Source: Candidatus Methanoperedens sp.
Lineage (GTDB): Archaea; Halobacteriota; Methanosarcinia; Methanosarcinales; Methanoperedenaceae
Direction of reading: 5' to 3'
DNA length: 64,000 bases
Assembly (NCBI GenBank): GCA_012026795.1
Contig: VEPM01000001.1
Span: forward strand, 124,001-188,000
Made by a program: the position numbers and the translations under genes. A model generated the notes under the pieces. That model did not search any database and was not told the DNA's origin. It was given only the letters and a program-made list of their open reading frames with translations. Shown one piece after another: positions 28,279 to 37,620 of the stretch; within the stretch, counting starts at the first letter, position 1, and each line of letters opens with the position of its first letter.

Positions 28279-28926
28279 TTACCTCTTTGATGAATTGAAC
28301 AGTTTTTCCTCTAAGTATTTTTTAATTTCTTCATTAACAATTTCAAAGGGTTTGGATGTGTTGAATATGGGATAACTGTTTTCTTTGGCAATTTCCAGAT
28401 ATTCTTTTCTTTCACAAGAAAGCTGGTCTGAATTATATAATATATGATTACCCCTGTAATCTATTGTTTCCATTGATTTTTCCAGAGGCGCATCAAGCAA
28501 TAAGCCAATATCGGTTCTAATATTTTTCCAGATAGGACGCAACCATTCTACATGGTAATTCAGGGCTTTTGATTTTATGAGAGTCGCGCATACAAACCGA
28601 TCAAAAATAATAATATCATAGTCTCTATATTTCCATTTGCTGTAGTAGAACATCAAGATGTTATCAAGCAAAGCCACGGGAGGTTTAAGTAAAGCTGAAA
28701 ACGAATATTTTGCGGGAGTATAAGGCTTCAAAGAATCACGATTTCTCCCGCTATCCACATACTTCCCGACCCGTCTTTTCAGTACATCTGCAAACATCCA
28801 TTTATGAAATGGGATAATTATGCAATTTAATTCCTTTTCCTTAAACCATGAACCTATTTTTTCCGCATGAGTAGATTTTCCAGTGCCGTCTACTCCAAGA
28901 AATGCAATTGTGATTTTTTTTTCCAT
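28279..28926 (-). CDS. Thymidylate-kinase-like P-loop protein
   Basis: This 215-residue protein of the thymidylate kinase superfamily has a Walker A 'GVDGTGKST' near residue 12 and a 'DIIIFDRFVCATLI' segment matching the DR motif of TMP kinases. The lid and base-recognition parts are not canonical, and the protein lies within a polysaccharide operon. A role in phosphorylating an unusual nucleotide or sugar is therefore as likely as dTMP metabolism. It sits between an HprK-like gene (46 bases) and the DUF354 gene (four bases). Confidence 0.75.
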   Translation of the reverse strand: MEKKITIAFLGVDGTGKSTHAEKIGSWFKEKELNCIIIPFHKWMFADVLKRRVGKYVDSGRNRDSLKPYTPAKYSFSALLKPPVALLDNILMFYYSKWKYRDYDIIIFDRFVCATLIKSKALNYHVEWLRPIWKNIRTDIGLLLDAPLEKSMETIDYRGNHILYNSDQLSCERKEYLEIAKENSYPIFNTSKPFEIVNEEIKKYLEEKLFNSSKR

Positions 28927-28972
28927 TTCATACCTTCTTTAATCTTTGCACTCATATCATAGCAATAATTCA

Positions 28973-30052
28973 TTATTCTTTCAAAATCAAATTTATGTTA
29001 CTACTCACTTCTTTAAATACAACATCATCATACTCGCCTGGAATTTCCATCTCATATATGGGTATGCCTTTTAAAAAACCAATAAGTCTGTTTTTCATAT
29101 TTATCCAGTGTGCAGCGATCTGACTTTCCGGAAAAATAAAAGAATATGCCAGCATGTATTCAAAAAACGGATTTGAAGATATGCCCATGAGATTGGGCAT
29201 ATAAGCATGGTTCATTTCCATCATATTATTTGCGATTAATTTATCAACGGCTTTTTCCAGGTCATATTCATTTAGAGTCATTGATTTTCTTGCGGATTTT
29301 TTAACGATAAAAAACAGTGCCTTTAATTCAGACCTCTCAGGGACATTTACTTTAAGCCGCCCCAGATTGTCGTAATTATTGATATTATGTTTTATCAAAC
29401 CTATTTTATCCAGAAAATTACGTTTATTTTCTGTTGGTAAATAGCTGCATCTGTAATCAAATGAAATCAGGCCAACCGGATAACTCCGGATTTGTCCGTC
29501 ATTAAATATTACTCTTTCATCTCCGAAAAAATCAAAACCTGCTTTCCGGATAAAATCCATTGCCAGGGTTGTTTTGAATGCTCCTCCCATCCCAGCCAGC
29601 AGAAATGCCTTATTATCTTTTCCAAGGCCTGCGGAATGGATTAAGAAATATCCTTTACTTGATAATTTATAATCAATAACAGAACTCAGGAAAAGATTAT
29701 GGGCACTTAAGATGGGCAGAAAACCCCTTATTCCGGGAACCTTAATATCGAAGTTTATTATCGTGTCTCCTGATTCGAATCCGGATAGCTCCACTTCCCA
29801 TTTCGTTGTACCTTCCGAATCCTTACAGTAAAAATAATTGTTTTTTATATAATATTTACCATCAACAATATAACTATCTTCATTCGACGGCTTAAACTTA
29901 CCGATATTAAGGATAATATCCGGTTTATCTACATGATCGACCTCAAAAAATCGATGCTCAATATTAAAATAGTTAAATAAATTAAATTTTTTATCTATTA
30001 AAATTTGAAATTTTAATATGTTATGAATATTGTAGTTTAATGTTTGTTTCAT
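28973..30052 (-). CDS. HprK-like P-loop kinase
   Basis: This 359-residue protein has a C-terminal half resembling HPr kinase/phosphorylase and PEPCK-type P-loops: 'FLLAGMGGAFKTTLAMDFI' is the nucleotide-binding loop, followed by 'FFGDERVIFNDG' as the usual acidic strand. The N-terminal 130 residues are unlike known HprK domains. Archaea lack the sugar phosphotransferase system's usual HPr target, so the substrate is probably different. HprK-like proteins occur in glycan and peptide-modification clusters of bacteria. It is third from the end of the kinase/ATP-grasp/PHP set by transcription order and should be co-transcribed with it. Confidence 0.75.
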   Translation of the reverse strand: MKQTLNYNIHNILKFQILIDKKFNLFNYFNIEHRFFEVDHVDKPDIILNIGKFKPSNEDSYIVDGKYYIKNNYFYCKDSEGTTKWEVELSGFESGDTIINFDIKVPGIRGFLPILSAHNLFLSSVIDYKLSSKGYFLIHSAGLGKDNKAFLLAGMGGAFKTTLAMDFIRKAGFDFFGDERVIFNDGQIRSYPVGLISFDYRCSYLPTENKRNFLDKIGLIKHNINNYDNLGRLKVNVPERSELKALFFIVKKSARKSMTLNEYDLEKAVDKLIANNMMEMNHAYMPNLMGISSNPFFEYMLAYSFIFPESQIAAHWINMKNRLIGFLKGIPIYEMEIPGEYDDVVFKEVSSNINLILKE

Positions 30053-30099
30053 GTTTTATCCTTACCAGTGTGAGATATATTTATTTATTTTTCCTTATA

Positions 30100-31263
30100 T
30101 TATTTATGTCTGCTGCCAAGGACGTCCTTCAATCCCTTATAAGCGAACATCATAGCAGGTAATGCGTCATTAATCGAAAAAGCATCATAATAAAGGTCTT
30201 TTTCATAGAATTTAAAAAATTCCTTAAACGTTGCAAAGCGATGGTTTGAATTTTTAAGATGGCTGATAAGAGCACGGAAGTCATTTAACAAAAAACGGGT
30301 CTTAACACCGACCTTATAATTAAAAACCGGCTTAACATCACCGAATAAAGCCATTTCATAGAGGAGGTATGGAAAATTAACACCTGCAGCAATCGCCTGG
30401 TATACAGATCCCCAGAAACGCGGATTAACCTCGATAAGGACTGGCCTGTTGGTGCGCTCATCGAGTTTAAATTCCACCATTGCAACCCCATGCCAGTTAA
30501 CGTGATCCAGTATCTTCCTGGCAGCTGTCTCCATCTCCTGGTTCCTGACACTTACCCGCAATGTGCTTGGTCCGCCCGTTATAGGATATTCCCTCAATCT
30601 CTTATGGGTGAATGAGGCTCTGATGTCTCCCTGGTTATAAAGCATTGACACACCATATCCGGATCCGGGTATATACTCCTGCACGATAGGATATTCCGAA
30701 GGTTTAAGATTAAATTTCTGGATTGTTTGCCTATATTTTGAAACAAATTCAGAGGCGGAATATACATAAGATATACCGACACTGCTTGTTGCGTTTCTTA
30801 ATTTGATCACCACCGGATATTCCATTTCTTTTGAGAATTTTTCTATGTCTGCGGCATTAACGATCTCATACGTTCCTGGAATACGTATATCAAGTTCCGA
30901 TGCGAGCCTCATAACTTCATTTTTATTATGAAGTTGCATCATTTTTGGGAAATCCTCAAAAGGTACTTTTGTAAATGGCGTAAATTTTTCTTTATATTTT
31001 GAAATAAGATTTGTTTCCGTGCTATTAATCGGCATTAAAACATCGATTTTATTTCTTTTTATATGATTTTGAATGGAGTTTACGAAATCAGTTTGTGTTC
31101 TTTCTGGAGGAGCACACAGGAAATGATGTTTAGAATACCTGGAAAAAAATGCCGCAGATAAATATTCACAATCCGTAGTTGTAATTTCTACACCTTTTTT
31201 ACCCAGGCTCTGTGTAACTACAAGACCTTTAACATTTGATGCATTTGTTATAAGTACGCTCAT
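30100..31263 (-). CDS. ATP-grasp carboxylate-amine ligase-like protein
   Basis: This 387-residue ATP-grasp enzyme has an N-terminal pre-ATP-grasp domain ('MSVLITNASNVKGLVVTQSL'), an ATP-binding lobe ('YPVVIKLRNATSSVGISYV', 'PIVQEYIPG') and the metal-binding carboxylates in 'MVEFKLDERTNRPVLIEVNP'. This family joins a carboxylate to an amine or thiol through an acyl-phosphate. GAGGTGATT at proper distance confirms the start. The gene stands 10 bases after a PHP domain gene. It could attach an amino acid to a sugar or lipid carrier in the glycan made here. Substrates cannot be read from the sequence. Confidence 0.85.
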   Translation of the reverse strand: MSVLITNASNVKGLVVTQSLGKKGVEITTTDCEYLSAAFFSRYSKHHFLCAPPERTQTDFVNSIQNHIKRNKIDVLMPINSTETNLISKYKEKFTPFTKVPFEDFPKMMQLHNKNEVMRLASELDIRIPGTYEIVNAADIEKFSKEMEYPVVIKLRNATSSVGISYVYSASEFVSKYRQTIQKFNLKPSEYPIVQEYIPGSGYGVSMLYNQGDIRASFTHKRLREYPITGGPSTLRVSVRNQEMETAARKILDHVNWHGVAMVEFKLDERTNRPVLIEVNPRFWGSVYQAIAAGVNFPYLLYEMALFGDVKPVFNYKVGVKTRFLLNDFRALISHLKNSNHRFATFKEFFKFYEKDLYYDAFSINDALPAMMFAYKGLKDVLGSRHK

Positions 31264-31273
31264 TATAGTTAAA

Positions 31274-31981
31274 TCACCTCAATAAGATCTTACGCAAACC
31301 GGCGTTAAATAGACCTGTTATTCCGGCTTTATTATATTTACCAATCCCTGCACTTAACATACGGATGTGAAAGGGAGACGTATTCCCCCATGTGTTTACT
31401 TTTCCGTCAAGCAGATATTTCCTGATGTCTTCGCTATTATTGGATATTCTTTCGCCAGTCAGGACCAAACGCACGCGTCCTATTTCAAAAGATGTATGAG
31501 CATCGCTTCCCGCAGCTATTTTTTTTCCAAATTTTTTGGATAAAATGCTGGCTTTTTCATTCAATTTTTTTGAAATTCGTGAATTCATTACTTCTACCAT
31601 GTCAACATCCGTGACCAGGTCCTCTGGATTTGCGAATTTATTTTTATACGGATGCGGTAAAATTGATATCCCTCCCTGATCTTTTATAATATCAATTACA
31701 TCTATAAATCTTCTTGAAGTTATGTTTTCATTTAAAAACAATCCGATCACATCCCCCTTATCAGTCGATATTTCCGACCCCGGGATGACCATGAAATCAT
31801 CGCCTGCAAGAGATCTCATCTTTTCTGCACCAGCCATTGTATTATGATCGGTTATCGCTATCCCTGAAAGACCCCTTTTCCTGGATATTTTGATAATTGT
31901 TTCCGGCTGCAAAGTTGAATCATGTGAGTATTTGGAATGCACATGTAAATCAAGATTATATATCGTTGGTACCCTTTTCAT
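31274..31981 (-). CDS. PHP-domain metal-dependent phosphoesterase
   Basis: This 235-residue PHP protein has motif 'LDLHVHSKYSHDS' (metal ligands HxH), 'GIAITDHNT' (D-H), 'ILPHPY' and 'AGSDAHTS', so the main metal-binding positions are present. PHP enzymes of this size are usually histidinol-phosphatase-like or act on nucleotides and phosphosugars. It is a stand-alone cytosolic enzyme and not the domain of a DNA polymerase. It lies 14 bases after the deacetylase-like gene and 10 before the ATP-grasp gene. It probably removes phosphate from an intermediate of the pathway. Confidence 0.88.
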   Translation of the reverse strand: MKRVPTIYNLDLHVHSKYSHDSTLQPETIIKISRKRGLSGIAITDHNTMAGAEKMRSLAGDDFMVIPGSEISTDKGDVIGLFLNENITSRRFIDVIDIIKDQGGISILPHPYKNKFANPEDLVTDVDMVEVMNSRISKKLNEKASILSKKFGKKIAAGSDAHTSFEIGRVRLVLTGERISNNSEDIRKYLLDGKVNTWGNTSPFHIRMLSAGIGKYNKAGITGLFNAGLRKILLR

Positions 31982-31995
31982 AGCATTTTGTCATA

Positions 31996-32796
31996 CTAAT
32001 GTTTATTTTTCCTGTACCGGATAATTCCTGCTTTCCCGATATTTTTCAGGTTTTGTAATACCAATTCCCCAATCCAGTCAATAATTCGGCCATGCCATCT
32101 GTCCGGGTGCGCCAGAAGACATATCCGGGGATATCGTTCTTCTTTTATCAAATTAATGATATCATCTGTTGTTGATATATTTCCAACCAATAAATTATTT
32201 TTTTGATGATCCTTGATAACATCTTTTACCCTGATATTCTTATCCGCCCAGGTACGACCAGTATCTGTAAGGTAAATAACATCTTTATAATCAAGGGATA
32301 GATATGGTTCACCAATGATTCCAAAATCCCTGAAATCATATTTATTCCAGATATTCGAATTCAACCATGGAGAAAACGGATTCCCATGCATACATACGGT
32401 CCTTATATCGGTAAATTCCCGGAATGTGTTCAGTTCCTGACCAAATATCTTAATTGCCTCCCCCATATCGCCTTTTGCTTTATCAAGTGTTTCATAGTGA
32501 TATCCGATCTCATGCCCCATAGCGGCTATTTCCCGGAAATATTCCGGTTTAAATACTTTTTCTGTCGTTCTGCAATAATAAGTAGAAACCAGATTTAATT
32601 CATGTTCAATCCTGGCCATTTTATGTGCATTAGAAATATTTCTGTCTACATCATGCCTCAGGAGGATGCAATTATTTGGTGATTTTTCCTGATTAAAATA
32701 TTGCTCAAAAGTAAATGTGGTGTATGAAGAATTTGAAATTGTTTCACACAATGTCTTGTATTTTTCCAATGTAAAATCTATATTCAATTTTCTCAT
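31996..32796 (-). CDS. Polysaccharide-deacetylase-like protein
   Basis: This 266-residue protein has the NodB-like signature 'LLRHDVDRN' (metal-binding Asp pair), 'GHEIGYHYETLDKA' (histidine motif) and 'LLAHPDRWH' near the C-terminus. There is no signal peptide. It differs clearly from the protein at 18271-19287, although both belong to the same broad superfamily. It starts the eight-gene minus-strand operon after a 127-base gap from the PEF-CTERM gene. N-deacetylation of a sugar, or of a lipid- or nucleotide-linked precursor, is the plausible activity. Confidence 0.8.
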   Translation of the reverse strand: MRKLNIDFTLEKYKTLCETISNSSYTTFTFEQYFNQEKSPNNCILLRHDVDRNISNAHKMARIEHELNLVSTYYCRTTEKVFKPEYFREIAAMGHEIGYHYETLDKAKGDMGEAIKIFGQELNTFREFTDIRTVCMHGNPFSPWLNSNIWNKYDFRDFGIIGEPYLSLDYKDVIYLTDTGRTWADKNIRVKDVIKDHQKNNLLVGNISTTDDIINLIKEERYPRICLLAHPDRWHGRIIDWIGELVLQNLKNIGKAGIIRYRKNKH

Positions 32797-32923
32797 CTCT
32801 TATTTCATATGTTTAACCAGTATTTTAGAAATGCAATTGCGCCTCAAACAAGAAGAAAAATATATGGTGACAACTGTTGGCTACTCTACAGTTCTTTAAA
32901 TATTTTGTCTTAATAGTTTCTAA

Positions 32924-33529
32924 TTATTTCCTTTTCTTCATTATGAAAAGCAATGCCATTATGGCTATAACCGGCAGCATTATTGATGGAAATTCCGGAA
33001 TTTCATCAACTTTTTTAGTTGTTGTTTGTGTGTTAAAACCTGTGTTACTGCCACTACCTTCATATCCATTAACACAGGGGGGAGACTGTATTTCGAGTTC
33101 TCCCCCGTTACCGGATACTAATTTAAAAGTAGAAATCCCATAAGGAATATGGAGATCTATCCTTTTTATTTGTTTAGGCAACAAATTGATTGTAAAATTC
33201 AAAGGATAAATAGTAATGGATTCATTATCAGAAATGAAATTACTTAGCCTTACGTCAATAACACGTTCAATATCGCTTTTATTAGTACAGGTTAGTATCT
33301 CTCCGGAAAAATTTGATTTTATGGATTCCGGCTGTGGATTTTCCTGGAATACTGCAGAGCTCAAGTTAGATAATTGGAGGTTTTCTGTATTTGATTTTTC
33401 AAGAACATTGTTATCCAGAATTGTATTAGCTCCATTTTTTTCAGTTCCGTATCTTTCATTTATAACTAATATGCCGATTAAGATAAACAATGATATTAAC
33501 AATATTATTCCTTTTTTAATAACGGTCAT
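32924..33529 (-). CDS. PEF-CTERM surface protein
   Basis: This 201-residue exported protein has an N-terminal hydrophobic segment (about 7-24) and a C-terminal sorting tail 'IPEFPSIMLPVIAIMALLFI' ended by basic residues. This is the archaeal PEF-CTERM pattern recognised by archaeosortase C. The centre (about 85-150) looks like a small beta-sandwich and is followed by a Gly/Thr-rich linker. The function of the mature domain is not recognised. After cleavage the protein would be lipid-anchored at the cell surface. No archaeosortase gene is present in the window. Confidence 0.82.
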   Translation of the reverse strand: MTVIKKGIILLISLFILIGILVINERYGTEKNGANTILDNNVLEKSNTENLQLSNLSSAVFQENPQPESIKSNFSGEILTCTNKSDIERVIDVRLSNFISDNESITIYPLNFTINLLPKQIKRIDLHIPYGISTFKLVSGNGGELEIQSPPCVNGYEGSGSNTGFNTQTTTKKVDEIPEFPSIMLPVIAIMALLFIMKKRK

Positions 33530-33679
33530 AATTTGGTCATTACTCCCTTATTAACTACCATGATTAATTCTTTATGTTATTTTAACATTAAAATAACCTC
33601 ATCATTTCACCACGTTGTGGATTAAAAAGCTTTCGCTATACCAGCCGATCCTCTTATCATTTGTTCAATTCAGATGAGC

Positions 33680-34042
33680 CTAAAGAAATTTCCGGATAAT
33701 ACCGTCCGGCAGTTTATAATATTTTTTAATTATATTGATAAATATTTTTTCCTGGGCGAATTTAGTCATGGAATAATTATCTTCGAAATCCTCGATATTT
33801 TCAAGGTCTTTGGCGACAAGCCGCATCCTGACACTTGAACCCGGGAGATTGAGGTGTTTTTCCAATTGAGATAGTGCATTAATAAAATAACCTGAACCGA
33901 CAGCTCTATCAGGGCCTATATTTTTTACCATTCCGCAATGGATGCAGTAAGGGTGGGATTTTAAAACTATAGGGCGCTCTCGTATAATATACGGCAGCCA
34001 CACCTTCTCAATATTTCCACAATCTACATGTTCGCATTTCAT
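33680..34042 (-). CDS. Small cysteine-rich protein of unknown function
   Basis: This 120-residue protein has two cysteine pairs near the N-terminus ('KCEHVDC' and 'YCIHCG'), consistent with one zinc site, and a helical C-terminal part rich in Lys and Ile. The 'CxHCG' pair resembles a zinc ribbon knuckle. There is no signal peptide. I do not recognise the family. Its ATG has only a weak GAGAG before it. Possible roles are nucleic-acid or protein binding. Confidence 0.65.
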   Translation of the reverse strand: MKCEHVDCGNIEKVWLPYIIRERPIVLKSHPYCIHCGMVKNIGPDRAVGSGYFINALSQLEKHLNLPGSSVRMRLVAKDLENIEDFEDNYSMTKFAQEKIFINIIKKYYKLPDGIIRKFL

Positions 34043-34355
34043 TTATTTTGTTCTCTCTTGTCATGACACAACTTTACTGGTCATATAATTATCTATTGCA
34101 ATGATATATATTGTTATAATGATTATCGTGGGTATTTTAATTCTCATGAATGTTTTGGATCGCCAGAATTTCCGATATCTGACTTACTGAAATTCGGAAA
34201 CAAAAATCAATAGTATGAACGCTATACATCCGAATCTACTGCAAGTCCATGATGAGGTAATTGATATTCACATATAAATACTACTTTAACTATAACTTGA
34301 ACCGATAGTATATTGAACAAGAGATATTAAATAAAAATTCCAAGGTGTGATTTTA
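34043..34355 (+). promoter_or_regulatory. Intergenic promoter region of the CDP-sugar cassette
   Basis: This stretch separates the divergent gene at 34042 from rfbF. CATATAAATA at 34271-34280 is a good archaeal TATA box candidate about 76 bases before the ATG, which leaves a leader of about 50 bases. An AAGGTG ribosome site lies at 34342-34347. No ORF is seen. Confidence 0.5.
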
Positions 34356-35126
34356 ATGAAAGTAGCGATTCTTGCCGGGGGATACGGCACACGTTTAGCA
34401 GAAGAGACAGAAATAAGGCCAAAGCCACTGGTCGAGATAGGAGGAAAACCGATCCTGTGGCATATTATGATGCACTACGCTCACTATGGTTTCAAAGATT
34501 TTGTTATAGCCCTGGGATATAAAGGTGAAGCAATAAAAAAATACATGGTGGACTATTGTTCTTTGAATAGTGATCTGACCATCGATCTTAAATCAGGCAA
34601 AATAGAGATGGATGGTGGCTACAAACCCGACTGGAAGGTAAAACTTGTTGACACGGGGACGAATACCCAGACAGGGGGCAGGATCAAAAGACTTGCGCAG
34701 CATCTTGGCAATGAGACATTTATGTTAACCTGGGGGGATGGAGTATCTGATGTTGATCTTTATAAACTTCTGGCATTTCATCGCTCGCATGGAAAATTAG
34801 CCACCCTGACAGCCGTAAGACCTCCTGCGCGTTACGGTCACCTGAAATTTGATAATAACAGGATAACGGAATTCACTGAAAAACCCCAGACGGGTGAAGG
34901 CTGGATAAACGGGGCTTTTTTTGTACTTGAGCCGGGTGTTTTTGATTATATCGCAGGCGATGAAATAGTATGGGAGAAAGAACCTCTGGAAGGACTTGCA
35001 AGGGATGGGCAATTGATGGCCTATCAGCACACGTCTTTCTGGCAATGTATGGATACATTACGTGAGAAATATATACTGGAGAAATTATGGCAAAGCGGAA
35101 AAGCACCCTGGAAAATATGGGAGTGA
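34356..35126 (+). CDS. rfbF: Glucose-1-phosphate cytidylyltransferase
   Basis: This 256-residue nucleotidyltransferase should make CDP-glucose from glucose-1-phosphate and CTP. The signature 'ILAGGYGTRLAEETEIRPKP' opens the protein, 'WGDGVSDVDLY' carries the metal-binding aspartates, and 'NGAFFVLEPGVFDYI' and 'FWQCMDTLREKYILE' are the RfbF-specific C-terminal motifs. A GTG lies in frame nine bases upstream, but AAGGTG fits the ATG at 34356 better. It is followed after four bases by an SDR enzyme and then a C-methyltransferase. The three probably make a deoxy, branched CDP-sugar for the surface glycan. Confidence 0.93.
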   Translation: MKVAILAGGYGTRLAEETEIRPKPLVEIGGKPILWHIMMHYAHYGFKDFVIALGYKGEAIKKYMVDYCSLNSDLTIDLKSGKIEMDGGYKPDWKVKLVDTGTNTQTGGRIKRLAQHLGNETFMLTWGDGVSDVDLYKLLAFHRSHGKLATLTAVRPPARYGHLKFDNNRITEFTEKPQTGEGWINGAFFVLEPGVFDYIAGDEIVWEKEPLEGLARDGQLMAYQHTSFWQCMDTLREKYILEKLWQSGKAPWKIWE

Positions 35127-35130
35127 GAAA

Positions 35131-36183
35131 ATGAAAGTATTAGTGACAGGACATAACGGTTATGTAGGCACGGTCATGATGCCCATGTTAATAAAAGCAG
35201 GGTATGATGTTACAGGGCTTGATTCGAACCTGTATAAAGGCTCAACATTCGGGGAAATGGTTAGAACCGAAGACTATCCTGAAATAGAAAAAGACATACG
35301 GGATATCCGGTCTTCTGACCTGAAAGGATTTGAGGCCATAATTCACTTAGCCGGCCTTTCAAATGATCCCCTGGGGGATCTAAATCCCGACCTGACGTTT
35401 GAGATCAATCATAAAGCATCAGTGAGACTGGCAAAACTTGGTAAAAACGCCGGAGTAAAACGTTTCATTTTTTCATCATCATGCAGTAACTATGGTGCAG
35501 GCGGCCAGGACTGGCTGGATGAAAAATCAGCTTTCAATCCGGTTACACCATATGGCACATCCAAAGTTCGTGTTGAACAGGAGGTATCCGGACTTGCAGA
35601 TGGTAGTTTCAGCCCGACTTTCCTGCGAAGCGGTACTGCATATGGGGTCTCACCGCGCCTGCGTTTTGACCTGGTATTGAATAATCTGCTGGCCTGGGCA
35701 TATACCACAGGAAAGGTCTTTCTGAAAAGCGATGGCCTGGCATGGCGTCCGATCGTGCATATCCGGGATATGTCGCTTGCTTTCCTGTCTGCCCTGGAGG
35801 CCCCCATCGAACTTGTCCACAATGAGGCTTTCAATGTGGGCCGCACAGAGGAAAATTACCGCGTACGGGATCTGGCGCAAATTGTTGCAGAAACCGTACC
35901 TGGCAGTAAAATAGAGTACTCCTCAGGGGCTGAACCTGATAAGCGTAATTATCGTGTGTTATGTAATAAAATAGCAGAAACGCTTCCGGGATATAAACCA
36001 TGCTGGACTGCCAGGCAGGGCGCAAAAGAATTGTATGAAGCTTATAAGAAAATCGGCCTTCGCCAGGAAGAATTTGAAGGATCCCGCTACCGCCGTGTAG
36101 ACCATATCAAGCAATTGTTAAGTAGCGGCCTTTTGGATGATACCCTTCGCTGGGTTAAAGATGCTAAAAACCAGGAGAATTAA
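35131..36183 (+). CDS. NAD-dependent extended SDR sugar epimerase/dehydratase
   Basis: This 350-residue protein starts with the NAD-binding 'VLVTGHNGYVG'. It has 'HLAGLSNDP', the catalytic serine region 'SSSCSNYG' and the Tyr-x3-Lys motif 'YGTSK', and ends with the substrate-binding part seen in extended SDRs. An open frame extends to 35062, but GGGAGTGAG before the ATG at 35131 is the clear start. The position after rfbF suggests a CDP-sugar as substrate, but the sequence is closer to general sugar epimerases than to RfbG (CDP-glucose 4,6-dehydratase), so 4,6-dehydration is unproven. The next gene starts only three bases after its stop. Confidence 0.88.
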   Translation: MKVLVTGHNGYVGTVMMPMLIKAGYDVTGLDSNLYKGSTFGEMVRTEDYPEIEKDIRDIRSSDLKGFEAIIHLAGLSNDPLGDLNPDLTFEINHKASVRLAKLGKNAGVKRFIFSSSCSNYGAGGQDWLDEKSAFNPVTPYGTSKVRVEQEVSGLADGSFSPTFLRSGTAYGVSPRLRFDLVLNNLLAWAYTTGKVFLKSDGLAWRPIVHIRDMSLAFLSALEAPIELVHNEAFNVGRTEENYRVRDLAQIVAETVPGSKIEYSSGAEPDKRNYRVLCNKIAETLPGYKPCWTARQGAKELYEAYKKIGLRQEEFEGSRYRRVDHIKQLLSSGLLDDTLRWVKDAKNQEN

Positions 36184-36186
36184 ATA

Positions 36187-37416
36187 ATGGATCGCCCAGA
36201 GCCCGCATGTTTTTCCTGCGCAAATACCCGGCTGAGATCAATATTGGATTATGGCCAGACACCTATTGCTGACCGTCTTCTCACTAAAGAAAAATTGGGG
36301 AAACCTGAAATAACGGCTCCCCTGGAACTTGTTTTTTGCCCTGAATGCAGGTTAGTGCAAATAACCGAATCCGTATCCCCGGAAATCCTGTTTGTTAAGG
36401 ATTATCCCTATTTCTCTTCCGTATCGCCTGCATTACTTGAGCATTTCAGGAAGAGTGCAGAGGCAATAATCGGATCAAGAAAGCTGAACTCTGCAAGCCT
36501 GGTGATTGAAGCCGCAAGTAATGATGGCTATATGCTGAAAAATTTTGTCAAAATGGGTATTCCTGTGCTGGGCATCGATCCTGCCCAGGACCCGGCAGAA
36601 GCTGCCACGAAGGCAGGCATCCCGACACTTTGCACGTTCTTTGACAGGGATCTGGCAGGCAAACTTAAGAACGAAGGCCGCATGGCAGACGTTTTCCTGG
36701 CCAACAATGTCCTTGCCCATGTTCCAGATCTCAATGGTTTTGTTGAAGGCTTTAAAATGCTATTAAAGGATACCGGCGTTGCTGTAATGGAGGTTCATTA
36801 TGTGGCTGATCTTGTTGATCACCACGAATTCGACACTGTGTATCACCAGCACCTGTGCTATTTTTCAGTTACCGCACTGGATAACCTTTTCAGGAAGCAT
36901 GGTCTTTTCCTGAATGAAGTTGAACGTATTCCTACCTACGGCGGATCATTGCGTTTGTTTGTAGAACACCATGAAAACGTGAGTGAGTCTGTAAGGTCAC
37001 TGATGGAAGAAGAGTCAAATAAAGGGGTCGACCAGATCGATTATTTCCTGGATTTTGCAGATAAAGCACATGAAATGAAGGATTCCCTTGTAGAGCTTTT
37101 ACATGATCTGAAACAGAAAGGAAACAGGATAGTAGCTTATGGGGCAGCCGCAAAGGCTGCAACATTCCTCAGTTATTGCGGATTGGGGAAGGATCAACTG
37201 GATTATATAATTGACTTGAACAAATTCAAACAGGGTCGCTATATGGGTGGAAACCATCTCCTGATTGTACCGCCGGAAAAGCTTGTACAGGACATGCCGG
37301 ATTATGTCCTGCTTCTTGCATGGAATTTTGCAGATGAGATATTAAAGCAGCAGACAGCTTACAGGGAAAAGGGTGGGAAATTTATCATTCCGATCCCCTA
37401 TCCAAAAATCACATAG
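36187..37416 (+). CDS. Sugar C-methyltransferase (NovU/TylC3-like)
   Basis: This 409-residue protein has the three typical parts: a zinc-binding N-terminus ('CFSCAN' and 'CPEC'), a SAM-binding core ('[15 protein letters not shown]', with [20 protein letters not shown] as the catalytic segment), and a C-terminal Rossmann-like domain ('[14 protein letters not shown]', '[15 protein letters not shown]'). Family members add a methyl group to carbon 3 of 4-keto-6-deoxy nucleotide sugars. With the upstream cytidylyltransferase and SDR it forms a branched CDP-sugar cassette. The methyltransferase pair at 9845-12303 is a distant relation of the same architecture. Confidence 0.9.
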   Translation: MDRPEPACFSCANTRLRSILDYGQTPIADRLLTKEKLGKPEITAPLELVFCPECRLVQITESVSPEILFVKDYPYFSSVSPALLEHFRKSAEAIIGSRKLNSASLVIEAASNDGYMLKNFVKMGIPVLGIDPAQDPAEAATKAGIPTLCTFFDRDLAGKLKNEGRMADVFLANNVLAHVPDLNGFVEGFKMLLKDTGVAVMEVHYVADLVDHHEFDTVYHQHLCYFSVTALDNLFRKHGLFLNEVERIPTYGGSLRLFVEHHENVSESVRSLMEEESNKGVDQIDYFLDFADKAHEMKDSLVELLHDLKQKGNRIVAYGAAAKAATFLSYCGLGKDQLDYIIDLNKFKQGRYMGGNHLLIVPPEKLVQDMPDYVLLLAWNFADEILKQQTAYREKGGKFIIPIPYPKIT

Positions 37417-37620
37417 TTTATAAATAGTAAGCAGAGAAAACTTTAATAGTTTCAGGGATTTTATAATAAATTGATATAGGGTGGTTAATTTTCCACTTGA
37501 TGCAGTGGAAACATACCCTGTTATCTTTATATATCTGGATGTATAATATAGTAATATAGTAACCTATATATACAAGGCATGTAAGGTAACGGCACAAGTA
37601 GATATATTGGTGTTGATGAT
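37417..37620. other. AT-rich intergenic stretch
   Basis: TATATAT-type runs at about 37530-37575 are candidate promoter elements for the small genes that follow. An ORF on the minus strand here has no coding character. Confidence 0.35.
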
